A stretch of DNA of 64,000 bases from contig NZ_BNAQ01000010.1 of assembly GCF_014653575.1 (NCBI RefSeq), forward strand, positions 1 to 64,000, written 5' to 3'. Source of the DNA: Sphingomonas glacialis. Its GTDB lineage: Bacteria; Pseudomonadota; Alphaproteobacteria; Sphingomonadales; Sphingomonadaceae. Positions 52,951-62,500 of this stretch are shown here, piece after piece (within the stretch, counting starts at the first letter, position 1; every line of letters begins with the position of its first letter). The notes under the pieces were generated by a model. That model saw nothing but the letters and a program-made list of their open reading frames with translations, did not search any database and had not been told where the DNA came from. Made by a program: the position numbers and the translations under genes.

Positions 52951-54303
52951 ATGACCTATGCCTATCATCCCGGCGCAGGGTTCCGCCGCTTCGACAACGC
53001 AGCAGCCTCTGCCGACCAGCTTGCCCAGGCATTCCGCGGCCTGCCTGAGGGCAGTGGCCCGGGACATGCGCTTGCCGCCTTCAAGCGCGCGGCCGCCTAT
53101 CTCGCGATTCCCCCGAGCGTCGTGCAGCTCGTCGATGTCCTGTTTGCGTGGACAAAGCCCGAAGATTGGCGGTCGGCTTCGACACCGGTCGTATGGCCGC
53201 GTAACGACAAGCTCGCGCGCAAGCTGGGGCTGAAGGTGCGGCAGGTACAGAATCTGCTCGACCGGGCGATCGCTCTCCGCCTCATCAGCCATAAGGACAG
53301 TCCGAACGGGCACCGCGGCGGCGTCAGGGCACCCGACGGCACGATCAAATGGGCTTACGGCATCGTGCTCAGCCCGATCGGCACCCGTCTGGAGGAGTTC
53401 AAGGCGATCGCGGCGCGGGGAGCGCGCGAAGATGATGAGATCGACGCCCTTAAACGTCGGTTGACGGCCGCTCGCCGGCGTACGGCGAGCCTTGCCCAGG
53501 CCGCACTGGATGGCATGGTGGTCGGCACTGGTGCAGAAGAGGAGTTGGCGTTAGCGCAGAGTGCTGCTCGGCAGATGCGCAACGTCCGCGACATCTCTTT
53601 GCTGACCGGGTGTGTCGAGCAGATCGAGCAGCGTGGACGGGATTTGGAGGGCAAAGTCGCCGCTTTTCTTCTCGAGCGCGAAGCGCTCAACCATTCTGCC
53701 GAATCTAACGATATTGCACCCATGGGTGTGAACGAATGCATCCACTCTACAACTACAACTCAACCCCAAACTGCTAAAGCAGTTACAAGTAGTCGCTTGG
53801 CGGAAAAGGGTAGCGGGAATTATGATGTGAGGTCGGCCGTGCCCCAATCCGAGGTCGAGGAGGACCTGGAAAAACACGGCGTCGATCCGGACTTCATCGA
53901 ATCCGTCACGCCTGAGCTGTGTGGCTCGCTCGGGTTGGGCCGGCGTGGGTGGGGAGAGCTTGTCCAGCTTGCCGAGCAGCTCGCCGACCAGAACCATATT
54001 CATCGCCATGCTTGGCACGAAGCCTGTCGCATCATGGGCCAGCGGGGCGCTGCCGCCTCGGTCATTGCCACCGTTCGCAAATACCAGGCCGGCGAAGTGG
54101 AGCGGCCCGGTGCGTATCTGCGCGGAATGAGTGGGCGCGCCGCCAAGGGCGAACTTAATCTCGGGCGGACCTTTCACGGCCTGAAGGATCTTCGGCAGGC
54201 GGGTGCGATGCGGACCATGCAGGCTGGAGGGGACCCGCGCTCGGTCGGCGACATCGCCCGTCGTGCCATGAGCCAGTTCGTGCTTTCGGGCAGATCGTCA
54301 TGA
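52951..54303 (+). CDS. repC: replication initiator RepC
   Basis: 450 residues. RepC family of repABC-type plasmids: winged-helix part VVWPRNDKLARKLGLKVRQV, then LRLISHKDSPNGHRGGV, WAYGIVLSPIGTRLEEFKAI and the C-terminal AWHEACRIMGQRGAAASVIA…RPGAYLRGMSGRAAKGELNL. RepC binds its origin, normally within its own gene. No repA/repB (ParA/ParB) genes precede it. ATG 52951 follows GGGGGAG; the frame opens at 52888. Its last codons (FVLSGRSS) are formed by an iteron. Confidence 0.85.
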   Translation: MTYAYHPGAGFRRFDNAAASADQLAQAFRGLPEGSGPGHALAAFKRAAAYLAIPPSVVQLVDVLFAWTKPEDWRSASTPVVWPRNDKLARKLGLKVRQVQNLLDRAIALRLISHKDSPNGHRGGVRAPDGTIKWAYGIVLSPIGTRLEEFKAIAARGAREDDEIDALKRRLTAARRRTASLAQAALDGMVVGTGAEEELALAQSAARQMRNVRDISLLTGCVEQIEQRGRDLEGKVAAFLLEREALNHSAESNDIAPMGVNECIHSTTTTQPQTAKAVTSSRLAEKGSGNYDVRSAVPQSEVEEDLEKHGVDPDFIESVTPELCGSLGLGRRGWGELVQLAEQLADQNHIHRHAWHEACRIMGQRGAAASVIATVRKYQAGEVERPGAYLRGMSGRAAKGELNLGRTFHGLKDLRQAGAMRTMQAGGDPRSVGDIARRAMSQFVLSGRSS

Positions 54304-54452
54304 TCCGGGTAGCCGGGACCGAGATGAACGCGTTCGGGACGATCTGCCCGAAAGCACGAGCCCACCCGCCCTGCTGGATTGTTCGATACGCTACGTTTGG
54401 CCGGATAACCTCGCGACGCTGCCGCTCGACTCGTGCTTTCGGGCAGATCGTC
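54277..54452. repeat. three further iterons, mixed orientation
   Basis: The unit GACGATCTGCCCGAAAGCAC-GAG occurs at 54338-54360 (plus), and inverted at 54277-54299 and 54430-54452 (minus). The first lies inside the end of repC. The inverted arrangement between repC and repA may form an operator as well as an origin. Confidence 0.85.
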
Positions 54453-54525
54453 GCGCTTAGCTGATGCATCGAGTCCGAAATGACGTTAGGATTGACTGAT
54501 AAGAATCAGGGCCCGAGGGACCGCC

Positions 54526-55425
54526 ATGAGCAAGCAAGCCATCGTCACGCGCCAAGGCAATCTGTTCGAACCCGATAGCCCGCTGCACGGCAAGGTTCGC
54601 GGCGAGCGCAGCGTCATGGACTTTCCCTTCTTCGCGCTCTCCAAGGTGCCGGTCGACAAAGAGCTCGAGTTCAAGATCGGCAAGCTGAGCATCCAGATCA
54701 GGCCGAGCGCGACCGGCATCGCGACAATGTACGATAAGGAGATCATCCTCTACGTCGCATCGCTGATGGCCCAGGCGATCAGCCGGGGCGAGGAAGTGGA
54801 TCAGAACTTCACCTTCACCGCCCATGATTTCTTCCGCATCACCGGCGTCGCGCGTCCATCTAAGCGCGACTACGATCGCTTCACCGATGCTCTGGAGCGC
54901 CTGCAGGGCACGCAGATCAAGACCAACATCCAGACCGGTTCCAAGATCGAAAAGGGTTGGTTTTCGTGGCTGTCGGAAGCCACGGCCGAGTATGCCGTTC
55001 TTCCCAACGGCGAGCAGCAGCTTAGGGTTGTGAAGGTCCGGCTGTGTCCTTGGCTGCACCGGGCTATCCAGCTCGACGGCCATATCTACCACTATCATCA
55101 CGACTATTTTCGGCTCGGCACGATCGAACGGCGTCTTTACGAGATTGCCCACTGCCACTGCGAAGGCGAAGAGATCGAATTGCCGATCGAGCTGTTGTCG
55201 CGCAAGGTTGGATCGACTGCGGAAGCGTCTAAATTCAAGCAGCACCTTAAAGCGGTCGAAGCCCGCGATGATCTCCCGGAGTACAAGCTCTCGCTTAAGG
55301 ACGTCGTGCCTAGCGAACCACGGCTCGATACGCGCGGTCGCCGGGTGACGAAGCTTGACACTGTCGTCGTTCTGACCCCGCGGAACCGAGCGCCCATTGC
55401 TCGTCTTGAGACCCAGGCGGCATAA
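54526..55425 (+). CDS. repA: replication initiator of the RPA family
   Basis: 299 residues. Plasmid replication initiator protein A family (Pfam RPA): MDFPFFALSKVPVDKELEFK, GIATMYDKEIILYVASLMAQ, FRITGVARPSKRDYDRFTDA and RRLYEIAHCHCEGEEIELPI. It should bind iterons and start replication. The start follows the last iteron by 73 bp. A second initiator beside RepC is unusual. Confidence 0.88.
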   Translation: MSKQAIVTRQGNLFEPDSPLHGKVRGERSVMDFPFFALSKVPVDKELEFKIGKLSIQIRPSATGIATMYDKEIILYVASLMAQAISRGEEVDQNFTFTAHDFFRITGVARPSKRDYDRFTDALERLQGTQIKTNIQTGSKIEKGWFSWLSEATAEYAVLPNGEQQLRVVKVRLCPWLHRAIQLDGHIYHYHHDYFRLGTIERRLYEIAHCHCEGEEIELPIELLSRKVGSTAEASKFKQHLKAVEARDDLPEYKLSLKDVVPSEPRLDTRGRRVTKLDTVVVLTPRNRAPIARLETQAA

Positions 55426-55437
55426 CGCTCCAGCACC

Positions 55438-55456
55438 GGCGCCGCATTTCGGCGCC
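55438..55456 (+). terminator. hairpin after repA
   Basis: Perfect 7-bp stem GGCGCCG / CGGCGCC with 5-base loop, 13 bp after the repA stop. No T-run follows, so full termination is uncertain. The rest of 55457-55773 has no gene. Confidence 0.4.
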
Positions 55457-55653
55457 CGATCCGTGTCCGCAGCATAGGCGCGACACGGGATCAATTCCTG
55501 CCCCATATTCATGCCGGCCACGGCGTCCGCCCCTCTCCCATAGGGAAAGGCGACCCAGTGCGGTCATCGCGCCCGCAGAAGCAGCTTCGGGTTCAGCTCG
55601 CCCAAACGGCGTCGTCCGTCACTAACGCCCCTCCATCCATCTTACGAAAACGG

Positions 55654-55681
55654 TTGTCCATTTTCGACTATGGGTTATTAT
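55654..55681 (+). promoter_or_regulatory. sigma-70-like promoter of the backbone gene set
   Basis: TTGTCC and TATTAT with 16 bp between them; a GGACAA at 55683-55688 makes an inverted repeat with the -35 box, a possible operator. The next plus-strand gene starts about 90 bp downstream. Confidence 0.5.
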
Positions 55682-55773
55682 CGGACAATGGCTTGGACGT
55701 TTAACCCTAGCTGCGGTCTGGCAGACGTCATTGCGGAATATTGCTGCGCGGCTCGCTCGCGGGCGAGTAACGC

Positions 55774-56421
55774 TTGAGAGCGCGCGCGCTTCTGGGCGGC
55801 GCAGTTATCCTGGCCGCCATAGTGCTATGGCACCGACCGTCGGCTCAACCCGCGTCGCCCGGTTCCAACCCTTTCGGCTGTACCGCACGCGGCGACGGCT
55901 CGATCTGCGATGCCGTCGCGGGCCTCTCCGAGGTGGCTCATAGTCCGGTCCTGCCGAGCAACGCCGCGATCCTGCTGCCGCCGCCCGAAACTCCTGGCGC
56001 GACGGATCCAGCCATTACCCAAAGCAACATCGACGAGACAATCTGCCGCCCGGGCTACGCCCGGTCGGCCCGTCCCGCCTATGCAGTCACGGGCCCGCTG
56101 AAACGCCGCATGATGGACGCACAGCATCCTGGCGAGCCCATCGCCGACTACGAGTTGGATCATCTGATCCCGATCTCGATTGGCGGCGCGCCGCTCGATC
56201 CGCGCGACCTGTGGCTGCAGCCGCGGCACGGCCAAGCCAATGCCGGCGACAAAAACGTCCTCGCCTATGTGTTGTGGCGACTGGTTTGCACGCATCAGCT
56301 GCCGCTCGCGACGGCGCAGCGCGAGATACGTCACGACTGGACACGGGCTTACCAGCTCTACGCGACTCCTGAAAACATCCAGAAATACCACTTCCAGCAT
56401 ACCGAGGAGCAACGCGACTAG
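55774..56421 (+). CDS. secreted HNH-like protein
   Basis: 215 residues. N-terminal hydrophobic segment (ARALLGGAVILAAIVLW) likely to be a signal or anchor. The C-terminal half has YELDHLIPISIGGAPLDPRD, LWLQPRHGQANAGDKN, an HNH/DUF1524-like pattern (E-x-DH…N). A nuclease acting outside the cytoplasm is possible but unproved. TTG 55774 is the only start before the hydrophobic segment; the ribosome site is weak. Confidence 0.6.
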   Translation: MRARALLGGAVILAAIVLWHRPSAQPASPGSNPFGCTARGDGSICDAVAGLSEVAHSPVLPSNAAILLPPPETPGATDPAITQSNIDETICRPGYARSARPAYAVTGPLKRRMMDAQHPGEPIADYELDHLIPISIGGAPLDPRDLWLQPRHGQANAGDKNVLAYVLWRLVCTHQLPLATAQREIRHDWTRAYQLYATPENIQKYHFQHTEEQRD

Positions 56422-56469
56422 CGCCCTTGGACCGCGCTGATCCTGCATTCCACCCCAGCGAAGGAGAAG

Positions 56470-56799
56470 ATGATGCCCCAGAATATCGCGGAATTTCGGA
56501 TCATCGGCCGGATCGGCAAGATCACGGCGCGGGAAAAGGTGTCCTATGTAAGCGTCGCCGCGAACTATAACCGCCGCGACGGCGACGAGTGGAAGACGGA
56601 CACGCATTGGAACAGCGTGGTGTGCTTCTCGAATGTCGCCAATCAGGTCGAAGCGGCCGGCAAAGGGGATTTGGTCCACATCACCGGCCGCGTTCGTGAA
56701 AGCAATCACCAGGCAGAGGCCAACGATATTTCTTACCGTACCGAACTGATCGCGGACACGTTTTCGGTTCTGACCAAGGCCGACGCCGAGCCTAGCTGA
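56470..56799 (+). CDS. ssb: single-stranded DNA-binding protein
   Basis: 109 residues. OB-fold SSB features: AEFRIIGRIGKITAREKVSY, VAANYNRRDGDEWKTDTHWN, VVCFSNVANQVEAAGKGDLV and HITGRVRESNHQ. The acidic C-terminal tail of chromosomal SSB is absent, so it may not recruit partner proteins. ATG after AAGGAGAAG. Confidence 0.85.
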   Translation: MMPQNIAEFRIIGRIGKITAREKVSYVSVAANYNRRDGDEWKTDTHWNSVVCFSNVANQVEAAGKGDLVHITGRVRESNHQAEANDISYRTELIADTFSVLTKADAEPS

Positions 56800-56959
56800 T
56801 GGAGCGGGGTGGCGGCCTTCGGCACGGCTCTATCACGGCATGGCCGCAACCGAACCCGCAGACGCGGTTTCGGCCCCTTCGGGTCACGATCCTCGCCTGC
56901 GCGGGAGGTGGAACCTTCGGTCGCGCCCTCGCGGCGTTCACCTCGACACGGATCGCGCG

Positions 56960-57481
56960 ATGAACGTCTTCCACTTCCCTCCGATCTGCTACGTCGTGTT
57001 CGCCTTCCTGTTCGTTCTCGCCGCGATCGGCCAAGCGCTCGCGCATATCCCGCGCGTCCGCGCCAAACCGCTTCTCACCGAATGTGAGCGCGCTACGCGT
57101 GCCATCATCGAGCGCGTACTTCCCCATGCCCGCGTCCATGTTCAGGTCTCGATGGGCGCGCTTATACAGGCAAAAGGCGGCTTTGGCCGCGGCGACGCCA
57201 TGCGAACCTGCAAGAAGTTTTCGCAGAAGATCGTCGATTTCGTCATCGAAGACCTCGTGTCCGGCGCGATCCTCGCGCTCGTCGAGCTGGACGATCGCAG
57301 CCACGAAATTCTGCGCGATCGGCTGCGCGACAAGATCACCGCTTCTGCCGGCTACCGCACGATCCACCTTCCCGCAGGGCGGGTTGGCCACGCAAACATA
57401 GCCGCACGGCTCAAGTTCCTGAAGCCTAAGATCGCGACGGCCGCCAACGTGACGTTAAGCGGTGCGAGCCGGGGCGCATGA
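56960..57481 (+). CDS. DUF2726 nuclease-like protein with membrane anchor
   Basis: 173 residues from ATG 56960. One N-terminal helix (ICYVVFAFLFVLAAIGQALA), then LLTECERATRAIIERVLPHA, VHVQVSMGALIQAKGGF, KIVDFVIEDLVSGAILALVE LDD: the DUF2726 pattern, related to PD-(D/E)xK-type nucleases. Function unknown. Confidence 0.75.
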   Translation: MNVFHFPPICYVVFAFLFVLAAIGQALAHIPRVRAKPLLTECERATRAIIERVLPHARVHVQVSMGALIQAKGGFGRGDAMRTCKKFSQKIVDFVIEDLVSGAILALVELDDRSHEILRDRLRDKITASAGYRTIHLPAGRVGHANIAARLKFLKPKIATAANVTLSGASRGA

Positions 57482-57535
57482 TGCGCGGCGATTTTCTCCT
57501 TTCGTTCTGGTTCGGCATGATTCAGAATCGTGTTC

Positions 57536-57973
57536 ATGCCGATCCGCCCGGAACATTGCTGGCTCTATCCAATCGACTGGCCCGAGATCAGCAACATCGT
57601 GCGCTTCACGCGCGCGGGTGGACGCTGCGAGCATTGTCGTCGCCCCCACGGTCGGTATGTCCCCTTCCTGGCCGGCGCCAATGGCGTCTGGTGGGACGTC
57701 GAGATCAATACCTGGCGGGACGGTCGTGGACGCCGGCTTCGCCATGCGCCCGACTTCGTGCCGCTCGATGCGATCCGCGTGACCCGCGTCTATCTAGCTA
57801 CCGCGCACCTCAATCACGATCCGACCTTCAGCGGGCCGCGCTGGCGCAACCTCGCAGCACTCTGTCAGCGGTGCCACATGATCCACGACGCGCCCGAGCA
57901 TCGGCGCCGGCGCTGGTGGAACGCCTTTCGCGTGCGCGCGCTCGGCGACCTCTTCTCCGGCCTCTACAGCTAG
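57536..57973 (+). CDS. HNH-type zinc-binding protein
   Basis: 145 residues. A split zinc site GRCEHCRRPHG … LCQRCHMIHD surrounds ATAHLNHDPTF, as in HNH endonucleases. Conserved on plasmids of this type; target unknown. ATG 57536 or GTG 57530. Confidence 0.7.
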   Translation: MPIRPEHCWLYPIDWPEISNIVRFTRAGGRCEHCRRPHGRYVPFLAGANGVWWDVEINTWRDGRGRRLRHAPDFVPLDAIRVTRVYLATAHLNHDPTFSGPRWRNLAALCQRCHMIHDAPEHRRRRWWNAFRVRALGDLFSGLYS

Positions 57974-58072
57974 AGAACGCGACGCCCGCGAGGACGCGGA
58001 GTCGGGCGGCTGTCGCCGCCTTTGAGGGGAGGATGCCGGTTGCTCTTCGGTTCACTTATGCCGGAGGCACTC

Positions 58073-58999
58073 ATGACCGAGCTCCATCACAACCACAGGA
58101 CGATCGCGATGGCGAGACTGCCGCTGGACGCTGAAATCCGCGCGAAGAGCATCGTCGAACAGCTCGGCGGTGTCTGGCGCGGCACGCGCGGCGAATGCCG
58201 CTGTCCCGCGCATGACGATGGCTCCCCGAGCCTGTCCGTCCGCCTCGGCGACACCGCGATCCTTTTCCATTGCTTCGCCGGCTGCACGACGGTCGACGTG
58301 ATGAAGGCCCTCCAGCGTCGCAAGCTCCACGATCGCGGCCCCGTCGCTATGCCCGACGCGAAGCCCAAGCGCGACATGGGTGCACTAGCGCTCCGGCTCT
58401 GGAAGGCGAGCGTACCGGTCGCGGGCACGCTTGCCGAGGAGTACCTCCTCGCGCGCGGCCTGACAGGCCCGTTTCCTAAGGCGCTGCGCTTCAATCCATT
58501 GACCGTTCTCGGCTCCGGACCCGACAAGTGCATGATGCCCGCGATGATCGCTGCGGTCGAAAACGACCTGGGCCTGGTTGCCGTCCAGCGCACCTTTCTC
58601 GATCCCGACGACGTGCTGCGCAAGCCGATCGCGAAGCCCAAGGTCTCGCTCGGCTTGCTCGGCACCGCAGCGATTCGCCTCGCGCCCGCGACGGATGAGC
58701 TGGGCCTTGCCGAAGGCATCGAGGACGCACACTCGGCGATGGAATGGTTCGGTACGCCGACCTGGGCGCTGGGCGGTGTCGAGCGGCTCGCCTTCGTCGC
58801 CATCCCCGAAAAGGTACGCCGCGTGATCGTCTACGGCGATCGCGGCCGTGCGGCCGATCGGCTGCTGAAGAAGGCGTACGATCATCTCACCGCCAACGGT
58901 CGTGAGCTCGTAAGCCGCGTCCCGTTGCATCATGACGATTGGAACGACGCCTTGAGGGCGCGCTTTGCAGCCTCATCGAAAACAGACAATCGCCGATAA
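58073..58999 (+). CDS. primase-like protein with CHC2 zinc finger and Toprim domain
   Basis: 308 residues. Zinc finger (GECRCPAHDDGSPSLSVRLG, FHCFAGC) in the N-terminal part, then a DUF7146-like region and a Toprim-like part with ELGLAEGIEDAHSAMEWFGT, RVIVYGDRGRAADRL and HHDDWNDAL. Plasmid or phage primases have this layout. ATG 58073 follows GGAGG by 5 bases. Confidence 0.8.
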   Translation: MTELHHNHRTIAMARLPLDAEIRAKSIVEQLGGVWRGTRGECRCPAHDDGSPSLSVRLGDTAILFHCFAGCTTVDVMKALQRRKLHDRGPVAMPDAKPKRDMGALALRLWKASVPVAGTLAEEYLLARGLTGPFPKALRFNPLTVLGSGPDKCMMPAMIAAVENDLGLVAVQRTFLDPDDVLRKPIAKPKVSLGLLGTAAIRLAPATDELGLAEGIEDAHSAMEWFGTPTWALGGVERLAFVAIPEKVRRVIVYGDRGRAADRLLKKAYDHLTANGRELVSRVPLHHDDWNDALRARFAASSKTDNRR

Positions 59000-59011
59000 A
59001 GCAGATGTGAA

Positions 59012-59039
59012 AAGCCGCCGATCATAAGACCGGCGGCTT
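59012..59039 (-). terminator. hairpin between convergent genes
   Basis: Stem AAGCCGCCG / CGGCGGCTT with a 10-base loop; on the minus strand it is followed by TTTT only in part. It separates the primase-like gene and the zinc-ribbon gene. Confidence 0.6.
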
Positions 59040-59056
59040 CATACCGTCATTCGCTG

Positions 59057-59230
59057 CTAGTACCAATGGGACCGATCGGGACAATCGATGATAATAACTC
59101 CCGGATCGGAGATGCAACGTTGGCAATGTTTCCAACCTCCATCTTCCCATATAAAACCGTTGTCGCAATCAGGGCATTTCTTCTCAATCACGCCACAATC
59201 TAAACAAAGAGAACAATAACGCTTCGGCAT
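59057..59230 (-). CDS. small zinc-ribbon protein
   Basis: 57 residues: CSLCLDCGVIEKKCPDCDNG and WKHCQRCI give four Cys pairs, enough for two zinc sites, like DnaJ-type or rubredoxin-like ribbons. Lower GC than neighbours, so probably acquired separately. ATG 59230 is used; the frame opens further upstream without similarity. Confidence 0.6.
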   Translation of the reverse strand: MPKRYCSLCLDCGVIEKKCPDCDNGFIWEDGGWKHCQRCISDPGVIIIDCPDRSHWY

Positions 59231-59557
59231 TGGTATTACCTTAGCGCGCGGTATTACAGGCCAACGCGTGACGTTGTACCCGACAGTTCGAGGTTGCGCC
59301 GTCCTCGCTCCGTGTACCACGTCCGCAGGAAGACGTAGGGCGGTGCGCTGCCGCTCAAACTCCTCGAAACCTGCCGTTCGACCCGAGGGTCTCGGACATG
59401 GTGCGTGGGCACAATCGCGACAAGGGCGAGCGCCTAGCGTTTCTCGGCCCAGCCAGATGCGAGCGCATTCAAGTACCTCCCGGCAGGCATAGAGGAGAGG
59501 GAGCCTTCGGCCTGTTGATCCGGTGATGAGCACCGGGCGACAAGAAGGAAGCCATCG
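59231..59557. other. intergenic leader of the methyltransferase-helicase gene
   Basis: 327 bp without a supported gene. Near 59499-59511 is GGGAGCCTTCGGC, which is repeated at 63819-63831 before the ParB-like gene. Confidence 0.45.
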
Positions 59558-62500
59558 ATGCGTACCTTAGCCGCAGCTCTCGAACTCGATTTCACCGAAC
59601 CGTCGATCACCGCCGCCAAGGCAGTTGCCGACACGATCGCAAGGAATGGATCCCTCCAGCGCGACACGCTTCTCTGGGTCATGGAGCAAGCGCATGGCGG
59701 TTCGTCCGCTGATGGTCGCTGGTGCTTGCGCGAAGCGTACGACATGCTCGAACTGGCCGAGGTCATGTACCTTGCAAAGGCCGACCTTCCCGGCGATCCC
59801 GGTATTTGTCTCGCCACGCTCACCGAACTCGTCGCTAATCTGCCGACCCACACGGTCCGCAGCGAAGAGCAGATCGAACTTCAGCAATTCTCGACGCCGG
59901 CGCCGATCGCGTACCTCGCCGCGCTAGCCGCAAGGATCGCGCCCTTGGACCTCGTGCTCGAACCTTCTGCTGGCACCGGCCTCCTCGCCGTCTTCGCACA
60001 GCGCGCTGGCGCACGCCTCGTCCTCAACGAGATCGATCCCGCCCGCGCCGAAATGCTCGCGGCCGCTCTCCCGGGCGTGTCGGTCACGCGCCACGACGCC
60101 GAGCTCATCCACGACCTGCTGGCGCCGGGGATTCGGCCGACGGCCGTCCTCATCAACCCACCCTTCTCGCGCAGTGTCGGCCGCCATGCTGATCCGCTTG
60201 CTGCTTTCCGGCACCTTCGCGCTGCGCTCCTGCGGCTCGGCGCCGGAGGCCGCTGCGCCGCCATTCTGCCGACCCGCGTCGACACGTCGAGCCGCGCTTG
60301 GGCCAAGGCGACCGAGGGCTGCACGCTGACGCTGCACCTCGAGCTGCCGACAACCGCCTATGCCAAGCACGGCACCAGCCAGACCGTGAAGATCATGGTG
60401 CTGGAGAAAGGCACCGGCACGCCTGCCGAGCTGATCCACTGCGCGACGCTTGCGGACGCGCTTGCGGCGATCGCCGCCCGTTCCGCTTCGCCCGCAACCG
60501 CGCCCGTACCGCGCACGTCCTCGCTGCTCACCCGGTCTATCGGGCGCAGCACGCTTCTTGGAGGGCTTGCCAGCAAACCGCGCCTGAGCGCACCACCTGC
60601 AAAAGCCGCGCGGTCGCAGATCGCGACGCCGATCGACTACACCGTGTTCGCCGAGCCGCTTCCGACCGGCGAAGCGGTCGGCGTCTATCTGCCCTATCGG
60701 CCGAGCCGTATCGCCATCCCCTGCGCCTCGGCGCACCCGACCGCTCTGGTAGAGTCGATCGCCATGGGCTCGATCACGGCGCCGCGGCCAGTCTATGTCC
60801 CGACCCTGCCCCAAGTCGTCGTCGACGCGAAGACGCTCTCCGACGCGCAGCTCGAGACGCTGATCTATGCCGGCGACGCCTTTGAGCGCGACATTCCCGG
60901 CCTGTTCAAACCCGTCGAGGAAGGTCTCTCGATCGCACCGTCCGAGGATGGCCGTCCGTACCGGGCCGGCTTCTTCCTCGGTGACGGCACTGGCGCCGGC
61001 AAGGGCCGCCAGGTCGCCGCCATCATCCTCGACCAGTGGTTGCGCGGACGCCGCAAGCACATCTGGGTCTCAAAGACAGAAACGCTGCTCGAAGATGCGC
61101 GTCGCGACTGGACCGCTGTTGGTGGTCTCGCGCTCGACATCCAGCATCTCAACCAGTGGAAGCTCGGAACACTAATCGGCGCAGCCGAAGGCGTGCTGTT
61201 CCTGACCTATGCGACGCTGCGCTCCAATCGCGGTGATAAGGGCACGCGGCTCCAGCAGATCCTCGAATGGGTCGGCGACGATCATGACGGCATGATCGTG
61301 TTCGACGAGGCGCACGAGATGGCCGGTGTCGCAGGCGGCGAAGGCCGCTTCGGCACAAAGGACGGGTCTGACCAGGGCATTGCCGGCGTCCGTCTCCAGA
61401 ACCTCCTGCCGCGTGCTCGCGTCCTCTACGTGTCCGCGACCGGGGCATCGGACGTCAACAATCTGGCCTATGCCACGCGGCTCGGCCTGTGGGGTCCGGG
61501 CACGGCGTTCGCCGATCGCCGGACCTTCGTCGACTCCCTGCGCCGGGGCGGGATCGCCGCGCTGGAGATGATCGCGCGCGACCTCAAAATGCAGGGCCTC
61601 TATGTCTCGCGGGCGTTGAGCTTCGCCGGCGTCGAGTACGACATCCTCGAACACAAGCTGACGGTCGACCAGATCGAGGTGTACGACGCCTATGCCGATG
61701 CGTGGGCGATCATCCACAGCAACCTGCGCGCCGCCCTGGACGCGACCCGTGTGACGGACAGCTTCTCGAATGACACCTATAACAGCGGCGCCAAGGCGGC
61801 CGCACTGTCGATCTTCGAATCCACCAAGCAGCGCTTCTTCTGCCAACTCCTGATCGGCATGAAGCTGCCCTCGCTCGTTCCCGCGATCCGCGCCGATCTC
61901 GCCCGCGGCGAGAGCGTCGTGATCCAGCTCGTCTCGACGTCCGAGGCGATGCTCAACCGGGCACTTGCCGCGCTGACCGTCGAAGAGCGGGCGAACCTCG
62001 ACATCGAGCTTTCCCCGCGCGAGTTTCTCATGTCGTACCTCACGGCCGCCTTCCCGGTCCGACAGATGAAAACCTTTGTCGACGAGACCGGCAAGACCCG
62101 CTCCGAACCGATGTCCGACGAGGACGGCCGCCCCGTCTTCAGCCAGGAAGCGCTCGAGATGCGCGACAATCTCCTCGAGCAGCTCTGCGCGCTTCCGATC
62201 GTCGGATCCGCGCTCGACCATATCATCGGCCATTTCGGCACCGACGCGGTTGCCGAGGTGACGGGGCGCAGCCGGCGCGTCATCATGGACGCCCACGGCC
62301 GCCAGCGCGTCGAAAGCCGCTCGCCCCGCACCAATCTCGCCGAGACCAACGCTTTCATGCGGGGGCAGAAGAAGATCCTGATCTTCTCCGACGCTGGCGG
62401 CACCGGCCGAAGCTATCATGCGAGCCTGACCTGCGAAAACCAGTCGCGCCGCAATCATTACCTTCTCGAGCCGGGCTGGCGTGCTGACGCCGCCATCCAG

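Noticed and set aside
52519..54452. CRISPR array
   Set aside because: Units are few, unevenly spaced, in both orientations and flank replication genes; they are iterons.
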